Part shown: one piece after another, positions 47,822-57,395 of the stretch
Position numbering within the stretch: the first letter of the stretch is position 1
How the letters are laid out: each line of letters starts with the position of its first letter
Source of the DNA: CBDDKW01 sp965230425
GTDB taxonomy: Bacteria > Pseudomonadota > Gammaproteobacteria > UBA1113
Assembly (NCBI GenBank): GCA_965230425.1
Contig: CBDDKW010000003.1
Span: forward strand, 1 to 64,000
Reading direction: 5' to 3'
DNA length: 64,000 nt
Notes under the pieces: generated by a model
What the model saw: only the letters and a program-made list of their open reading frames with translations
Told to the model about the DNA's origin: nothing
Databases searched by the model: none
Translations under genes and position numbers: made by a program

Positions 47822-49192
47822 ATGACTAGACTCACAATTAAACAAATCGATTATATAATGGACAGCACTGTCATTTTCGAACAGTGTTTGTCTTATAATT
47901 GGCCATGCTTTATTGATAGCTGCCAACCCGATTCTGAGCAAGGTCGTTATGACATTATCACCGCTGAGCCTTTTCTGCGCATCACCACACGAGGTTCACA
48001 GACTAAAATTAAATCACACGAGGATGAACAACTCTATCATGGTAATCCCTTTGAACATGTAAAAGCCATCCTTGCCAACTACCAAGCGGACAATCAAACA
48101 CTGCCCTTTTGCGGTGGTGCCATCGGTTATTTTGGCTATGACTTATGTAAGCAGCTAGAAAAGCTGCCTAACTGCTTGCCAAATGATCTGGATCTGCCGG
48201 ATATGGCCATTGGCATTTATGACTGGGCATTAATTACCGACCATAAGCAACAGAAAAGTTATTTAGTCAGCCCGCATTTCCACCCTAGTACTCAGCAGTT
48301 ATTAGCCGACATTAGCGCAAAAATAAAAATACATTCGACAAAATCGTCTACAACCGCCTTTACATTAACAAGCCCCTTTCAAGCCAGTATAACGGCTGCT
48401 GAATATGAACAGGCATTTAATCACATTAAAGACTATATTTTTGCGGGTGATTGTTACCAAGTCAATCTGACTCAACGCTTTCAAGCCAGCTATACTGGTA
48501 CGCCTTGGCAAGCTTACCAAGCTTTGCGTCGTGCTAGCCTTAGCCCTTACTCCACTTATTTGGCCTACCCCTTCGCGGAAATTTTAAGTTGCTCGCCTGA
48601 GCGTTTTATGCAAGTTAACAATGACATCGTACAAACTAAACCCATGAAAGGCACTCGACCTCGCTCGGCTAATCCTACAATTGACTCAGCACTGGCAGCA
48701 GAATTATTGCAGAGCGAGAAAGACCGCGCAGAAAATTTAATGATCGTAGATTTACTCAGAAATGACTTAGGCCGTGGTTGTGTACCAGGTAGCATTCAAG
48801 TCGATCGTCTATTTGCTCTCGAAAGCTTTGCAAGTGTGCACCACCTTGTTAGCACGATTCAAGGAAAAATTGCCAAACCGCATCATACGCTTGATATTCT
48901 GGCTCACTGCTTTCCGGGTGGATCCATTACAGGTGCACCAAAAATTCGCGCTATGGAAATTATTGAAGAATTAGAACAACAACGGCGTAATGTGTATTGC
49001 GGTAGTATTGGTTATATTAGTTTTTGCGGCAACATGGATATGAATATTGCTATTCGTACGCTGACCTGTGTGGATAATGAAGTTTATGGTTATGCAGGTG
49101 GCGCGATTGTTGCCGATTCTGTCATGCAAGATGAGTATGAAGAGTGTTTTACCAAAATACAGCCTTTGATTAGTTGTTTAGAGAGGATGTGA
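47822..49192 (+). CDS. pabB: Aminodeoxychorismate synthase component I
   Basis: PabB converts chorismate and ammonia to 4-amino-4-deoxychorismate for folate synthesis. The 456-residue length and N-terminal domain (FIDSCQPDSEQGRYDIITAEP) match PabB more than TrpE. Chorismate-binding signatures: FAGDCYQVNLTQRF, PMKGTRPR, EKDRAENLMIVDLLRNDLG, FPGGSITGAPKIRAMEIIEELE (core GGSITGAPK) and NIAIRT. Tryptophan-inhibition motifs of TrpE are not evident. The start is not backed by a good ribosome binding site; an ATG at 47858 is an alternative. No pabA or pabC is in the window. It is divergent from the MFS gene. Confidence 0.93.
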   Translation: MTRLTIKQIDYIMDSTVIFEQCLSYNWPCFIDSCQPDSEQGRYDIITAEPFLRITTRGSQTKIKSHEDEQLYHGNPFEHVKAILANYQADNQTLPFCGGAIGYFGYDLCKQLEKLPNCLPNDLDLPDMAIGIYDWALITDHKQQKSYLVSPHFHPSTQQLLADISAKIKIHSTKSSTTAFTLTSPFQASITAAEYEQAFNHIKDYIFAGDCYQVNLTQRFQASYTGTPWQAYQALRRASLSPYSTYLAYPFAEILSCSPERFMQVNNDIVQTKPMKGTRPRSANPTIDSALAAELLQSEKDRAENLMIVDLLRNDLGRGCVPGSIQVDRLFALESFASVHHLVSTIQGKIAKPHHTLDILAHCFPGGSITGAPKIRAMEIIEELEQQRRNVYCGSIGYISFCGNMDMNIAIRTLTCVDNEVYGYAGGAIVADSVMQDEYEECFTKIQPLISCLERM

Positions 49193-49218
49193 AAAGCCCC
49201 AGCATTTGCTGGGGCTTT
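49193..49218. terminator. Terminator between convergent pabB and the lipoprotein gene
   Basis: AAAGCCCCAGC, loop ATTT, GCTGGGGCTTT: a perfect 11-bp stem starting directly after the pabB stop, with A and T ends, so it can serve both converging transcripts. Confidence 0.88.
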
Positions 49219-49251
49219 CAAATAAGCAAATCAATTAAGATTCAAGGTATA

Positions 49252-50307
49252 TTAATTACCAGCGCCTGAACCCTGCGCACCTGCCTTGGCTGCATCGCTA
49301 CCTAATGAAGGTGATGTCGTTGCTGGCATTGAGGTGGAGCTTGGAGTTGAAGGTGCAGTCATGCTTTTCACTGAGTCAGCCGCTGAATTCACTGCATCAG
49401 AAGCACTCTTCGCTGCATCATTCATAGAACCTGCTACATTATCCATCGCATTCGTGGTACCGTTTGTAGTGGTGGTTGAACCCATGGCATTATTACCGCC
49501 GTTTGAGCCTGTACCATTTGCAGAGCTTGCAGCATTGCTACCATTACCTGATCCCATCACACCATTGGCATTTGAACCATTATTCATACCTGAGCCCATA
49601 TTAGTATTTGCACCTGATGTGCCCATAGCCGGTGAAGTCATGGCTTCACTGTTTGGGGTAACTGTAGATGCATCAATACCTGTAGAACCCGTATTTGAGC
49701 CGGTATTCGCAGGACCTGTCATATCTTGCATGTTTGATGAAGGCGCCATCATACCACCATTAGATGTGGTACTTGGAGCAGTTGTTGAAGTAGAGCCCTG
49801 TGAACCGCCCATAGCATCTTGAGCTGATTTCATAGCATCTTGAGCTGATTGCATAGCGTCATTAGCTGACTTTAATGCATCACCTGTTGAACCCATGTTG
49901 CTTGCGCCGGTTGCTGCATTACCAGCAGCATTGCCTGCTGCACTAGTGGTACTTGCAGTATTTGGCACTGTTGATGCAGTGTTAGCTGCTAGCATTTGAC
50001 CACGGTTAAGGCTTTGCTCATAGCTACTGGCTGCATGTTGATCGCCATAGTTTGCTACAGAGGATTGCTGATCAGAGGTAGCACCATTTGACTGTTGCTG
50101 ACTGTCTTGTTGTTGACCATTTGACTGTTGTTGGCTACCTGATTGTTGGCCATTTGTTTGTGACTGAGTTGCACTAGGCTGTTGAGCTGAATTTGACGCT
50201 GGCGTTGCCGTTGCATTGTCAGTTGATTGCCCTGTTGCATTATCGCCTGAATTACAGCCAACAACTAAGGCTGATGCTACGATACAGGTAAGTAATTGTT
50301 TGCGCAT
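49252..50307 (-). CDS. Low-complexity lipoprotein (Q/N/S/G/T-rich)
   Basis: A 351-residue predicted lipoprotein. The start at 50307 has AGGAAC 8 bases upstream; the longer frame to 50337 lacks support. MRKQLLTCIVASALVVGC is a lipobox signal peptide with lipidation at Cys18. Residues ~25-105 are Gln/Ser/Asn-rich (QQSNGQQ repeats). A short helical repeat SAQDAMKSAQDAM (~165-180) and Gly/Asn/Ser/Thr-rich stretches follow. Another DAV/SAADSVK helical segment lies near the end. The DNA has matching tandem repeats at about 49815-49870. There is no catalytic motif. Probably an outer-membrane-anchored disordered protein; role unknown. Confidence 0.82.
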   Translation of the reverse strand: MRKQLLTCIVASALVVGCNSGDNATGQSTDNATATPASNSAQQPSATQSQTNGQQSGSQQQSNGQQQDSQQQSNGATSDQQSSVANYGDQHAASSYEQSLNRGQMLAANTASTVPNTASTTSAAGNAAGNAATGASNMGSTGDALKSANDAMQSAQDAMKSAQDAMGGSQGSTSTTAPSTTSNGGMMAPSSNMQDMTGPANTGSNTGSTGIDASTVTPNSEAMTSPAMGTSGANTNMGSGMNNGSNANGVMGSGNGSNAASSANGTGSNGGNNAMGSTTTTNGTTNAMDNVAGSMNDAAKSASDAVNSAADSVKSMTAPSTPSSTSMPATTSPSLGSDAAKAGAQGSGAGN

Positions 50308-50458
50308 GATAAAGTTCCTTTCACTGTGGTTAACCAATTGTTCCTTTGTCGCCAGCAGGCTGACAAATGCACCTCTTCTCTTGGTATAGGTGTTGCTATT
50401 AAGCTTAGCACAAGTCTATGAAATAGCATCAATTTTCTATTATATAGGCGGGGAAACT

Positions 50459-50487
50459 TCCTATGCTCACGCGCCGTTGGCATAGGA
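50459..50487. repeat. Inverted repeat between hrpA and the lipoprotein gene
   Basis: TCCTATGC, 13-nt spacer, GCATAGGA: perfect 8-bp arms, just upstream of a TATAAT box (50439-50444, minus strand). It could be an operator for the lipoprotein gene or a weak hrpA terminator. Confidence 0.4.
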
Positions 50488-50577
50488 GCCTGTGGATTTG
50501 TTTACCAAGCTGCATAAAAAATGCCAACCGCAGTGTAGATTCTAAACAAAAGCATCGCTCTAGGTGATAGGCAAGAC

Positions 50578-53500
50578 TCAGCTTAATGCTTTAATTTGCT
50601 CAAGCAGCTTAGCCTGTGACACTTTGACACTTGTTTTTATAGATTGGGCAAAAAGTGACAAACGATATTCTTGCAAATGCCAACGCAAGGTAGCAAAAAC
50701 CTCCTGTTTTGGATCATAAATAGGTAACTGCGCAACGTGCTTTTGTGCAAACTCACATGCCTGTAGAACTGGCTGCAATTTATCCAAACGCTCTATATCT
50801 TTGCCTAAATGATTTTGAATTTTTTCCACACGCTGCTGTATGCCTCGAAAATAGGCAGGATAACGAAATAACCATGTTGCTGATGTGTGGGCAATAAAAC
50901 CTGGAAAAATCAAACCACGCATTTGTTGTTGAATATCTGCCAAATTTGTCATGCGTGCAGGTGATTGTAAACTCTCTAATTGTTCACGTAAGTTAGACCA
51001 TAAGCGTAAGCTTTCCAACAGCACCTTAGCGATTTGACTCACACGGGCTAATAAACTCTCCTTATGCTCCGCTAAACGTGCCTCAAATTCTACTTGTGTA
51101 CGCAAAACACCTGCCGCTAAAAACACATGCTCAGCGGCACAGGCAACAATGTCAGCAAAAAATTCTGGCCATGGATAGACATTGAGTAAATAGCGTTCTA
51201 ACTCTTGTTTATACGGAAAGCGCTTACTTAGATATTTCAGCGTCTGTTGATTAGCCAACACAAATAAGCGCACTAAACCTTTATGTAAATAATAATCTGC
51301 CTCTTGCTGATGCACAAAATAACGCAAGGCAACACTCTCACCTTCATCCACCAGCGCGGGAAATAACACGGCTTGCTTGCCAGAATCTTCAACCACTGTA
51401 GATTCCGCTAAATCAGCAAAATCCCAGCCAGTAATACCCGCTTGCTCTTGCTGCGTAATAGGTAATGCTACGGCAGATTGTTTAATTTCGCTACGTAATT
51501 GTTGCTGTAATGCAGCTAAATCACGACTTTGTGCAATACTCTCACCTTGCTCATCCACAATACAAAAAATTAAGCGCAAATGTGGACTAATAGCTTCAAC
51601 TTGCCAATCATTCTCTTGTAAAGCTAGTCGTTTATGGGCACGCACATAGGTTTGTAATTGCGCTTGCAAATCAGGGTTATTACGATCTAACTCCGCATGA
51701 CAAGTACGTACAAAATCCGGTAAAGGCACTAACTGACGACGCACCGACTTCGGCAACAAACGTAAGAGTTCAATCATTTTATCCTCAAGCCACGCTTCGG
51801 GCACCCACTGTGCGTAAGTAAGAGGAATTTGTGGTAACTGCAAAATGGGAATGGTTACGCAAACACCATCCACGGCAGACTCTGGGTCAAACACATAACT
51901 TAATGGATAATCCTGCCCAGCAATCTGTAACACATCGGGCAATGATTGTGGGGTAATTTCATGGGGTTCACGTAACAATAGATCGGCTGTTGTCATACAT
52001 AAATAATCAGCTTTTTGCTGTTGTAACCACGTGTGGAACAAGGGACCATTATAAATCACCGCAGGAATACGCTCAGCATAAAAGTCATATAAAGTCTGCT
52101 CTGAAACTAATAAATCATGGCGGCGAATTTTCGCCTCCATCTGCTGTACCTGCTCAATAAGCTGAATATTATGCTGATAAAAATCAGCATCGGTGCTTAA
52201 TTGTTGTTGTACAAGTGCCTCACGAATAAAAATTTCCCGTGCAGTTTTAGGATCATGTGGCCCATAATTAATTTTACGCTTGGCAATAATAGTTAAGCCA
52301 TATAAGCTCACCCGCTCATAGCCAGCCACTTGCTGCTGTTTACGCTGCCAATATGGCTCAAAATAATGATGTTTCAATAGATGTTTTGCTGCAGGTTCTA
52401 GCCAGGCGGGTTCAATGCTGGCAATGGTGCGGCCATACACTTTCGAAGTTTCGGCAATTTCTGCAGCCATGATCCAAGTAGGCCTTTTTTTAAATAAAGC
52501 TGAACCTGGGAAAAGATGTAACAATGTCCCATGAGCACCTTGATATTCAGATTTGTTTTCCTTAACAGCAATAAAACTTAACAAGCCTGGTAATAATGCC
52601 TGATGTAAGCTAGCATAGTCAGCGGGTGTTTGGTTGATCGTGAATTTTAAAGTCTGGCAAACTTGTAATAATTGTCGATGAATATCCCGCCACTCCAACA
52701 TACGCGGGTAAGACAGGTAATGCTCATTGCAATACGTTTTTAATTTATTTTTTGAGAGTGCTTGACGTTGCTCTTCATAATGATGCCATAAATTAATCAT
52801 CGATATAAAATCTGATTGAGTATCTTTATAAACGCTATGTGCTTCATCCGCAGCCTGTTGTTTCTCTAAGGGACGCTCTCGCGGATCTTGAATGCTCAAT
52901 AGGCTGATAATGATTAACACTTCATTGACGCAGGCAAAATGCTTTGCCGCAATTAACATCCGTGCCAAACGTGGGTCAATGGGGAACTTGGCAATTTGCC
53001 GACCTAGTTTTGTCAGACGTTGTTGTTCATCCACCGCACCAATTTCATAGAGGGTTTTATAACCGGCGCTGATTGCACTCCCCTCAGGTGCTTGTAAAAA
53101 TTCGAAGTGACGGATATCACCTAACCCCATCACCGCCATTTGCAAAATTACTGCAGCTAAGTGAGTGCGATGTATTTCTGGGGTTGTAAATTCAGCCCGC
53201 GCCAAAAAATCCTCTTCACTGTATAAGCGCACACAGACGCCAGGCCCTATGCGCCCACAACGGCCTGCTCGTTGTTTAGCACTGGCTTGCGAAATGCGTT
53301 CAATAGGTAAACGTTGGACTTTACTACGATGACTGTAGCGAGATATGCGTGCAGTACCTACATCGATGACATAATGGATACCAGGCACTGTGAGTGAGGT
53401 TTCTGCGACATTAGTAGTTAAAATAATCCGACGGTGTTTAGCCTGAGCAAAAACTTTGTTCTGCTCTTTAATAGGTAATCGCGCATACAAAGGTAATATA

Positions 53501-54486
53501 TCAATGCCCCTTAAATTTGCCCGGCGCAACTTCAATGAGACTTCACGGATATCACGCTCACCCGCCAGGAAGATTAAAATATCCCCTTGCCCCCAATTTA
53601 ACATCTCTTGTACAGTGTCAAGAATGCAAACTTCTAAACACAATTTGCTGAGTGATTTTTCTGCACTGATATCACGATAAATAATCTCTACAGGATAACC
53701 ACGGCCAGGGATTTCTAATACGGGAGCATCGGCAAAAAAATCTGCAAATTGTTGAGGATTAATAGTAGCGGAAGTAATAATAACCTTTAAGTCCGGGCGC
53801 TTTGGCAATAAACGTTTTAAATATCCCAAAATAAAATCAATATTTAAACTGCGTTCATGGGCTTCATCGATAATCAAGGTTTGGTATTTGTTTAAGTACC
53901 TATCTTGCTGGATTTCAGCGAGTAAAATACCATCGGTCATAAGTTTGATGTACGTATTATCGCCAGTGACATTGCTAAAACGGGTTTGATAGCCCACAGC
54001 TTCACCTAAGGATACATGTAATTCACTGGCAATCCGGTGAGCAACACTACGTGCTGCCACACGCCGCGGTTGAGTGTGGCCAATCAAACCGGCAGTACCT
54101 AAGCCTAACTCCAAACAAAGCTTGGGTAATTGGGTGGTTTTACCGGATCCGGTCTCACCCGCGATAATTAACACTTGGTGCTTAGTCAGCAGTGCCTTAA
54201 TCGTCTCTAGCTGCTGGCAAATAGGTAATGCTTGCGGATAATCTACCCTAGGCTGTGTTTTTGCACGCCCATAGTAAATACGCTGTGACGCAGCAATGGC
54301 TGCTTCAAGCTGTTTTATGGTTGTTGGAATGTTTTTTGGGTTGGATTGTTGTTGTAATAATCGTCTTACTTGCGCTTGTAGGTGATATTTATCGGTGATC
54401 ATGCAGTGTTGTAATTCTACTTGTAATATTTGCTCTAACTGCTTGATAAGATTGTTATCTTCCTTGTCACCGTCCTTGGTTTTCAT
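50578..54486 (-). CDS. hrpA: ATP-dependent RNA helicase HrpA
   Basis: A 1,302-residue DEAH-box helicase, the same length as E. coli HrpA (1,300), which resolves stalled or collided ribosomes and processes some mRNAs. Walker A GETGSGKTTQLPK (~110-122), DEAH at 207-210 (IIDEAHERSLN), SAT motif (ITSATINPQQF), motif VI (QASAKQRAGRCGR), followed by the ratchet/OB-fold region and the long HrpA-specific C-terminal domain. AGAGGA lies only 2 bases before the chosen ATG, so a slightly later start is possible. It follows a small 96-residue gene by 24 bp and is probably cotranscribed with it. Confidence 0.95.
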   Translation of the reverse strand: MKTKDGDKEDNNLIKQLEQILQVELQHCMITDKYHLQAQVRRLLQQQSNPKNIPTTIKQLEAAIAASQRIYYGRAKTQPRVDYPQALPICQQLETIKALLTKHQVLIIAGETGSGKTTQLPKLCLELGLGTAGLIGHTQPRRVAARSVAHRIASELHVSLGEAVGYQTRFSNVTGDNTYIKLMTDGILLAEIQQDRYLNKYQTLIIDEAHERSLNIDFILGYLKRLLPKRPDLKVIITSATINPQQFADFFADAPVLEIPGRGYPVEIIYRDISAEKSLSKLCLEVCILDTVQEMLNWGQGDILIFLAGERDIREVSLKLRRANLRGIDILPLYARLPIKEQNKVFAQAKHRRIILTTNVAETSLTVPGIHYVIDVGTARISRYSHRSKVQRLPIERISQASAKQRAGRCGRIGPGVCVRLYSEEDFLARAEFTTPEIHRTHLAAVILQMAVMGLGDIRHFEFLQAPEGSAISAGYKTLYEIGAVDEQQRLTKLGRQIAKFPIDPRLARMLIAAKHFACVNEVLIIISLLSIQDPRERPLEKQQAADEAHSVYKDTQSDFISMINLWHHYEEQRQALSKNKLKTYCNEHYLSYPRMLEWRDIHRQLLQVCQTLKFTINQTPADYASLHQALLPGLLSFIAVKENKSEYQGAHGTLLHLFPGSALFKKRPTWIMAAEIAETSKVYGRTIASIEPAWLEPAAKHLLKHHYFEPYWQRKQQQVAGYERVSLYGLTIIAKRKINYGPHDPKTAREIFIREALVQQQLSTDADFYQHNIQLIEQVQQMEAKIRRHDLLVSEQTLYDFYAERIPAVIYNGPLFHTWLQQQKADYLCMTTADLLLREPHEITPQSLPDVLQIAGQDYPLSYVFDPESAVDGVCVTIPILQLPQIPLTYAQWVPEAWLEDKMIELLRLLPKSVRRQLVPLPDFVRTCHAELDRNNPDLQAQLQTYVRAHKRLALQENDWQVEAISPHLRLIFCIVDEQGESIAQSRDLAALQQQLRSEIKQSAVALPITQQEQAGITGWDFADLAESTVVEDSGKQAVLFPALVDEGESVALRYFVHQQEADYYLHKGLVRLFVLANQQTLKYLSKRFPYKQELERYLLNVYPWPEFFADIVACAAEHVFLAAGVLRTQVEFEARLAEHKESLLARVSQIAKVLLESLRLWSNLREQLESLQSPARMTNLADIQQQMRGLIFPGFIAHTSATWLFRYPAYFRGIQQRVEKIQNHLGKDIERLDKLQPVLQACEFAQKHVAQLPIYDPKQEVFATLRWHLQEYRLSLFAQSIKTSVKVSQAKLLEQIKALS

Positions 54487-54510
54487 ATCCTCTGATTATT
54501 AATACCTAGC

Positions 54511-54801
54511 TTAGCGCTGTGGGCCTGGGCCAGGTTTAGCAACATGTGCTGGTTGTTGACCGACATGTGGCATAACAAAGCCTCTGTACTCACCTGACGT
54601 ACTTTGGGCCAACTGTTGACGCGGATGCGATTCAGTAGGTACAGCGCGCGCTTGCTCTGTACTGGCCTTATCACCAACCTCACGTGCCAGTCGTTGTCCG
54701 AGCCTGCTTTTATCATGCCCGTCGAACCACTTTTGTGTCTTTCCAGGTGCCCCATTCGGGTCTTCTGGCCCAGCAGCCGGTTTAAAAAATTGAGCTACCA
54801 T
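54511..54801 (-). CDS. Hypothetical small protein, 96 residues
   Basis: GAGG lies 6 bases before the ATG. The protein is rich in Gly, Pro, Gln and charged residues (MVAQFFKPAAGPEDPNGAPG at the N-terminus, GPGPQR at the end), with no membrane segment, and looks largely disordered. It precedes hrpA by 24 bp on the same strand. A second minus-strand frame at 54483-54755 overlaps it, but that frame lacks a ribosome binding site and has less natural composition. No family recognised. Confidence 0.6.
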   Translation of the reverse strand: MVAQFFKPAAGPEDPNGAPGKTQKWFDGHDKSRLGQRLAREVGDKASTEQARAVPTESHPRQQLAQSTSGEYRGFVMPHVGQQPAHVAKPGPGPQR

Positions 54802-55266
54802 AATTAACCTCGCTTTTAAGTTAGTTGCGAATTGTATACTTTTGTTTATAAATCATCGCTTTCTTAACGATGGGTATAATAGTCTTCTTATACAATTATT
54901 TCTAGTCTCGAATGCAAGTATAGGGAAGCAATATTAACTTTTTATTAACGAATGTGATTATTTTTATATTTTTTTCGATATTTCAGCAAAATCACTGTGC
55001 AAACTTAAGGATATATTAACTATTCTTTTCGCCCACATAGGGAAACTAGCTAGAAAAAGGATGCATACTCCACTGTGGCTGGTTCAGTACTTATCAAGTC
55101 GAGTAAAAAACGCTATCAGGGATGTAGCCGAGACTTGAGAAGTACTGAACCAGTGACCAATTAAATCCCTCCCCCCCCTTGCATGACCCACCTCGGGCTG
55201 GTATCTTGAACCGAACTTCATTATTATATGGACATAATAAAACTTACATGATGGGACGCAAAGAAT
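54802..55266. other. 465-bp gene-free gap with a long hairpin
   Basis: An AT-rich left half (54840-55020), then a 22-bp inverted repeat (55079-55153) and a C-rich run at about 55170. It holds the divergent start regions of the 96-residue gene (minus) and the 119-residue gene (plus). GATGGGTATAATAG near 54870 resembles a -10 region. No further ORF seen. Confidence 0.5.
55079..55153. repeat. 22-bp near-perfect inverted repeat
   Basis: Left arm 55079-55100 begins CTGGTTCAGTACTTATCAAG; right arm 55132-55153 is its inverse with one mismatch (21/22). The spacer is 31 bp. There is no T tract, so termination is unlikely. It could be a protein-binding site, a structured leader, or the ends of a small excised element. 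Confidence 0.65.
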
Positions 55267-55626
55267 ATGTTTGAAGTTGATCGTGTCGTCGCTATAGTCA
55301 GACCAACCGCAAAATTGCTCGACTGGCTACGCAACTTGCCCGAACCAATAGACAATCTTGTGATCGAAAATCTGCAGAAAGACTGTACAGTTTTGCTGAT
55401 CCCGCGTTTCGACGGCCCGCGCCAGGCTGAGGCTTACATCCATCAAATCTACCAAGGTATCTTCGAAGGTGAACTCGCCATGTGGGGTGTACAGAAAAAA
55501 TTCTGGCCAGAACAACGGGATGAAAAACAATTTGCTGAGTGGTTTCATATAGAGTTTCATTCCATGATCTACGATGTAGCTTTCCTCGAAGAAAAGCGTA
55601 ATAGCCGGCGTCAGCAACAAACATAA
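55267..55626 (+). CDS. Hypothetical protein, 119 residues
   Basis: A soluble-looking protein with natural composition: FEVDRVVAIVRPTAKLLDWL at the N-terminus, a central FDGPRQAEAYIHQIY, and an aromatic-rich acidic segment FAEWFHIEFHSMIYDVAF. No signal peptide or membrane helix. The upstream GGGACG is a weak ribosome binding site. Two minus-strand frames cover the same bases but read less like proteins. It converges on the fadD-like gene with a 31-bp gap. I do not recognise a named family, though its look is that of a conserved small cytosolic protein. Confidence 0.72.
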   Translation: MFEVDRVVAIVRPTAKLLDWLRNLPEPIDNLVIENLQKDCTVLLIPRFDGPRQAEAYIHQIYQGIFEGELAMWGVQKKFWPEQRDEKQFAEWFHIEFHSMIYDVAFLEEKRNSRRQQQT

Positions 55627-55657
55627 AATCCCTAGAAACTTTTTATTGCCTTATAAT

Positions 55658-57319
55658 CTAATCTTCCCGCAATTCTTTGCGCAATATTTTACCTACATTA
55701 CTCTTAGGCAGCTCTTCTCTAAATTCAACTTTCTTGGGCACTTTGTAACCAGTCAGTTGGTCACGGCAATGGGCAATAATGGCTTCTTTGCTTAAGCTTG
55801 CATCTTCCTTAACGATAAATGCTTTCACCACTTCACCGGATACCGGATGGGCAACACCAATCACCGCGACTTCATTCACCCCAGGATGCGCCGCAATCAC
55901 ATCTTCTACCTCATTAGGGTACACATTAAAACCAGACACTAAGATCATATCTTTCTTGCGCTCTCTAATATGTAAGAATCCTTGCCCATCAAATGCCGCT
56001 ATATCGCCGGTATATAACCAGCCATCCTCAGTGATCACTTTTGCTGTCTCATCTGGCCGCTTCCAATAACCTTTCATCACTTGTGGACCTTTGACACATA
56101 ATTCACCTTCTTCGCCTATCGCCAGCTCAGTACCTTGCTCATCACGAATAGAAATATCCGTAGAAGGCACCGGTAAGCCAATGCTGCCAATATAACCCTC
56201 AAGATCCAGAGGATTAATACACACCACTGGTGATGCTTCGGTTAAGCCATAACCTTCTAGTAGGGGTTTGCCTGTCAATGCCTGCCACTTCTCAGCCACA
56301 GCCTGTTGCACAGCCATGCCACCACCGAGTGCAACACGCAAATGACTAAAATCCAATTTGGCAAAATCAGGATGGCGTAATAGACCATTGAATAAAGTAT
56401 TCACCCCTGTGAGTGCGGTAAATTTATACTGGGACAATGTTTTGATAAACCCAGGAATATCACGCGGGTTAGTAATGAGTATATTCTGCGCACCCGTTTT
56501 CATAAAGCTTAGGCAATTCGCCGTTAATGAAAAAATATGATACAGCGGTAATGGAGTAACAATAATTTCTTTACCCGGCTTTATGATAGGTTTTACCCAA
56601 GAATAAACTTGCTCAACATTGGCCAACATATTTCTATGTGTGAGCATGGCCCCTTTCGCAACCCCGGTGGTCCCGCCTGTATATTGTAAAAAAGCCAAAT
56701 CATCTTGGCTTATACTCACGGGTTCATGAGCGAGTGTTTCGCCCTGTTTAATAGCTTGCCGAAAATTGATAGCCCCCTGAATATGCCAAGCAGGCACCAT
56801 TTTTTTCACATGTTTGACAACAAAATTAACAAGTGTTGCTCGCAGCCAGGGAAATAAGTCGCCAATTTTAGTGACCATCACATGTTTGATCTGAGTTTGC
56901 GGTAGGGCTTCTTGTAAAACATGAGCAAAGTGATCCAACACTAAAATAGCTTTCGCTTCTGCATCGTTCAATTCATGCTCTAATTCACGCACAGTGAATA
57001 AAGGATTAACATTCACTACGGTTAACCCGGCCTTTAAAATCCCCATCATTGCTACGGGATATTGCAAAAGATTGGGGCACATAATAGCAACCCGATCGCC
57101 CTTTTGTAGCTTTAATACTTGCTGTAAATAATTTGCAAAAGCTTCCGCTAATTCATGCCAACGTTGGTAGGTCAAAGAAATACCATAGTTGGTAAATGCC
57201 AGGTTATTTGCATATTGTTCACAACATGCACTACATAATTCCACCAAGGACTGATATTTATCTAATTCAATTTCAGCATTCACACCCTCAGGGTAACGAT
57301 CTAACCAAATTCTTTTCAT
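55658..57319 (-). CDS. fadD: Long-chain fatty acid-CoA ligase (FadD-like)
   Basis: An ANL-superfamily acyl-CoA synthetase of 553 residues from the chosen start at 57319 (MKRIWLDRYPEGV). It activates fatty acids to acyl-CoA with ATP. The AMP-binding motif YTGGTTGVAKGAMLTHRN (~203-220), GYGLTEASP (~345), the YTGDI hinge region (GWLYTGDIAAF), and the C-terminal catalytic Lys segment (PKSNVGKILRKELR) are present. Length and N-terminus match E. coli FadD (561). An upstream in-frame extension to 57367 is less likely. It is divergent from minC with a 76-bp gap. Confidence 0.93.
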   Translation of the reverse strand: MKRIWLDRYPEGVNAEIELDKYQSLVELCSACCEQYANNLAFTNYGISLTYQRWHELAEAFANYLQQVLKLQKGDRVAIMCPNLLQYPVAMMGILKAGLTVVNVNPLFTVRELEHELNDAEAKAILVLDHFAHVLQEALPQTQIKHVMVTKIGDLFPWLRATLVNFVVKHVKKMVPAWHIQGAINFRQAIKQGETLAHEPVSISQDDLAFLQYTGGTTGVAKGAMLTHRNMLANVEQVYSWVKPIIKPGKEIIVTPLPLYHIFSLTANCLSFMKTGAQNILITNPRDIPGFIKTLSQYKFTALTGVNTLFNGLLRHPDFAKLDFSHLRVALGGGMAVQQAVAEKWQALTGKPLLEGYGLTEASPVVCINPLDLEGYIGSIGLPVPSTDISIRDEQGTELAIGEEGELCVKGPQVMKGYWKRPDETAKVITEDGWLYTGDIAAFDGQGFLHIRERKKDMILVSGFNVYPNEVEDVIAAHPGVNEVAVIGVAHPVSGEVVKAFIVKEDASLSKEAIIAHCRDQLTGYKVPKKVEFREELPKSNVGKILRKELRED

Positions 57320-57395
57320 GAATTGCATTTTCCTATTATTGGTTGTAGGCTTGCGACAAAATAGCAACTACCGGTTAATAACTCAAGGGACGCGC

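Noticed and set aside
49286..49822. 178-codon plus-strand ORF
   Set aside because: Antisense of the low-complexity lipoprotein; the lipoprotein frame has a ribosome binding site and lipobox.
54483..54755. 90-codon minus-strand ORF overlapping the 96-residue gene
   Set aside because: It lacks a ribosome binding site, whereas the overlapping frame from 54801 has GAGG well placed.
55298..55624. Two minus-strand ORFs (108 and 97 codons) opposite the 119-residue gene
   Set aside because: Composition is less protein-like and no start signal is visible; the plus frame is preferred, though not proven.
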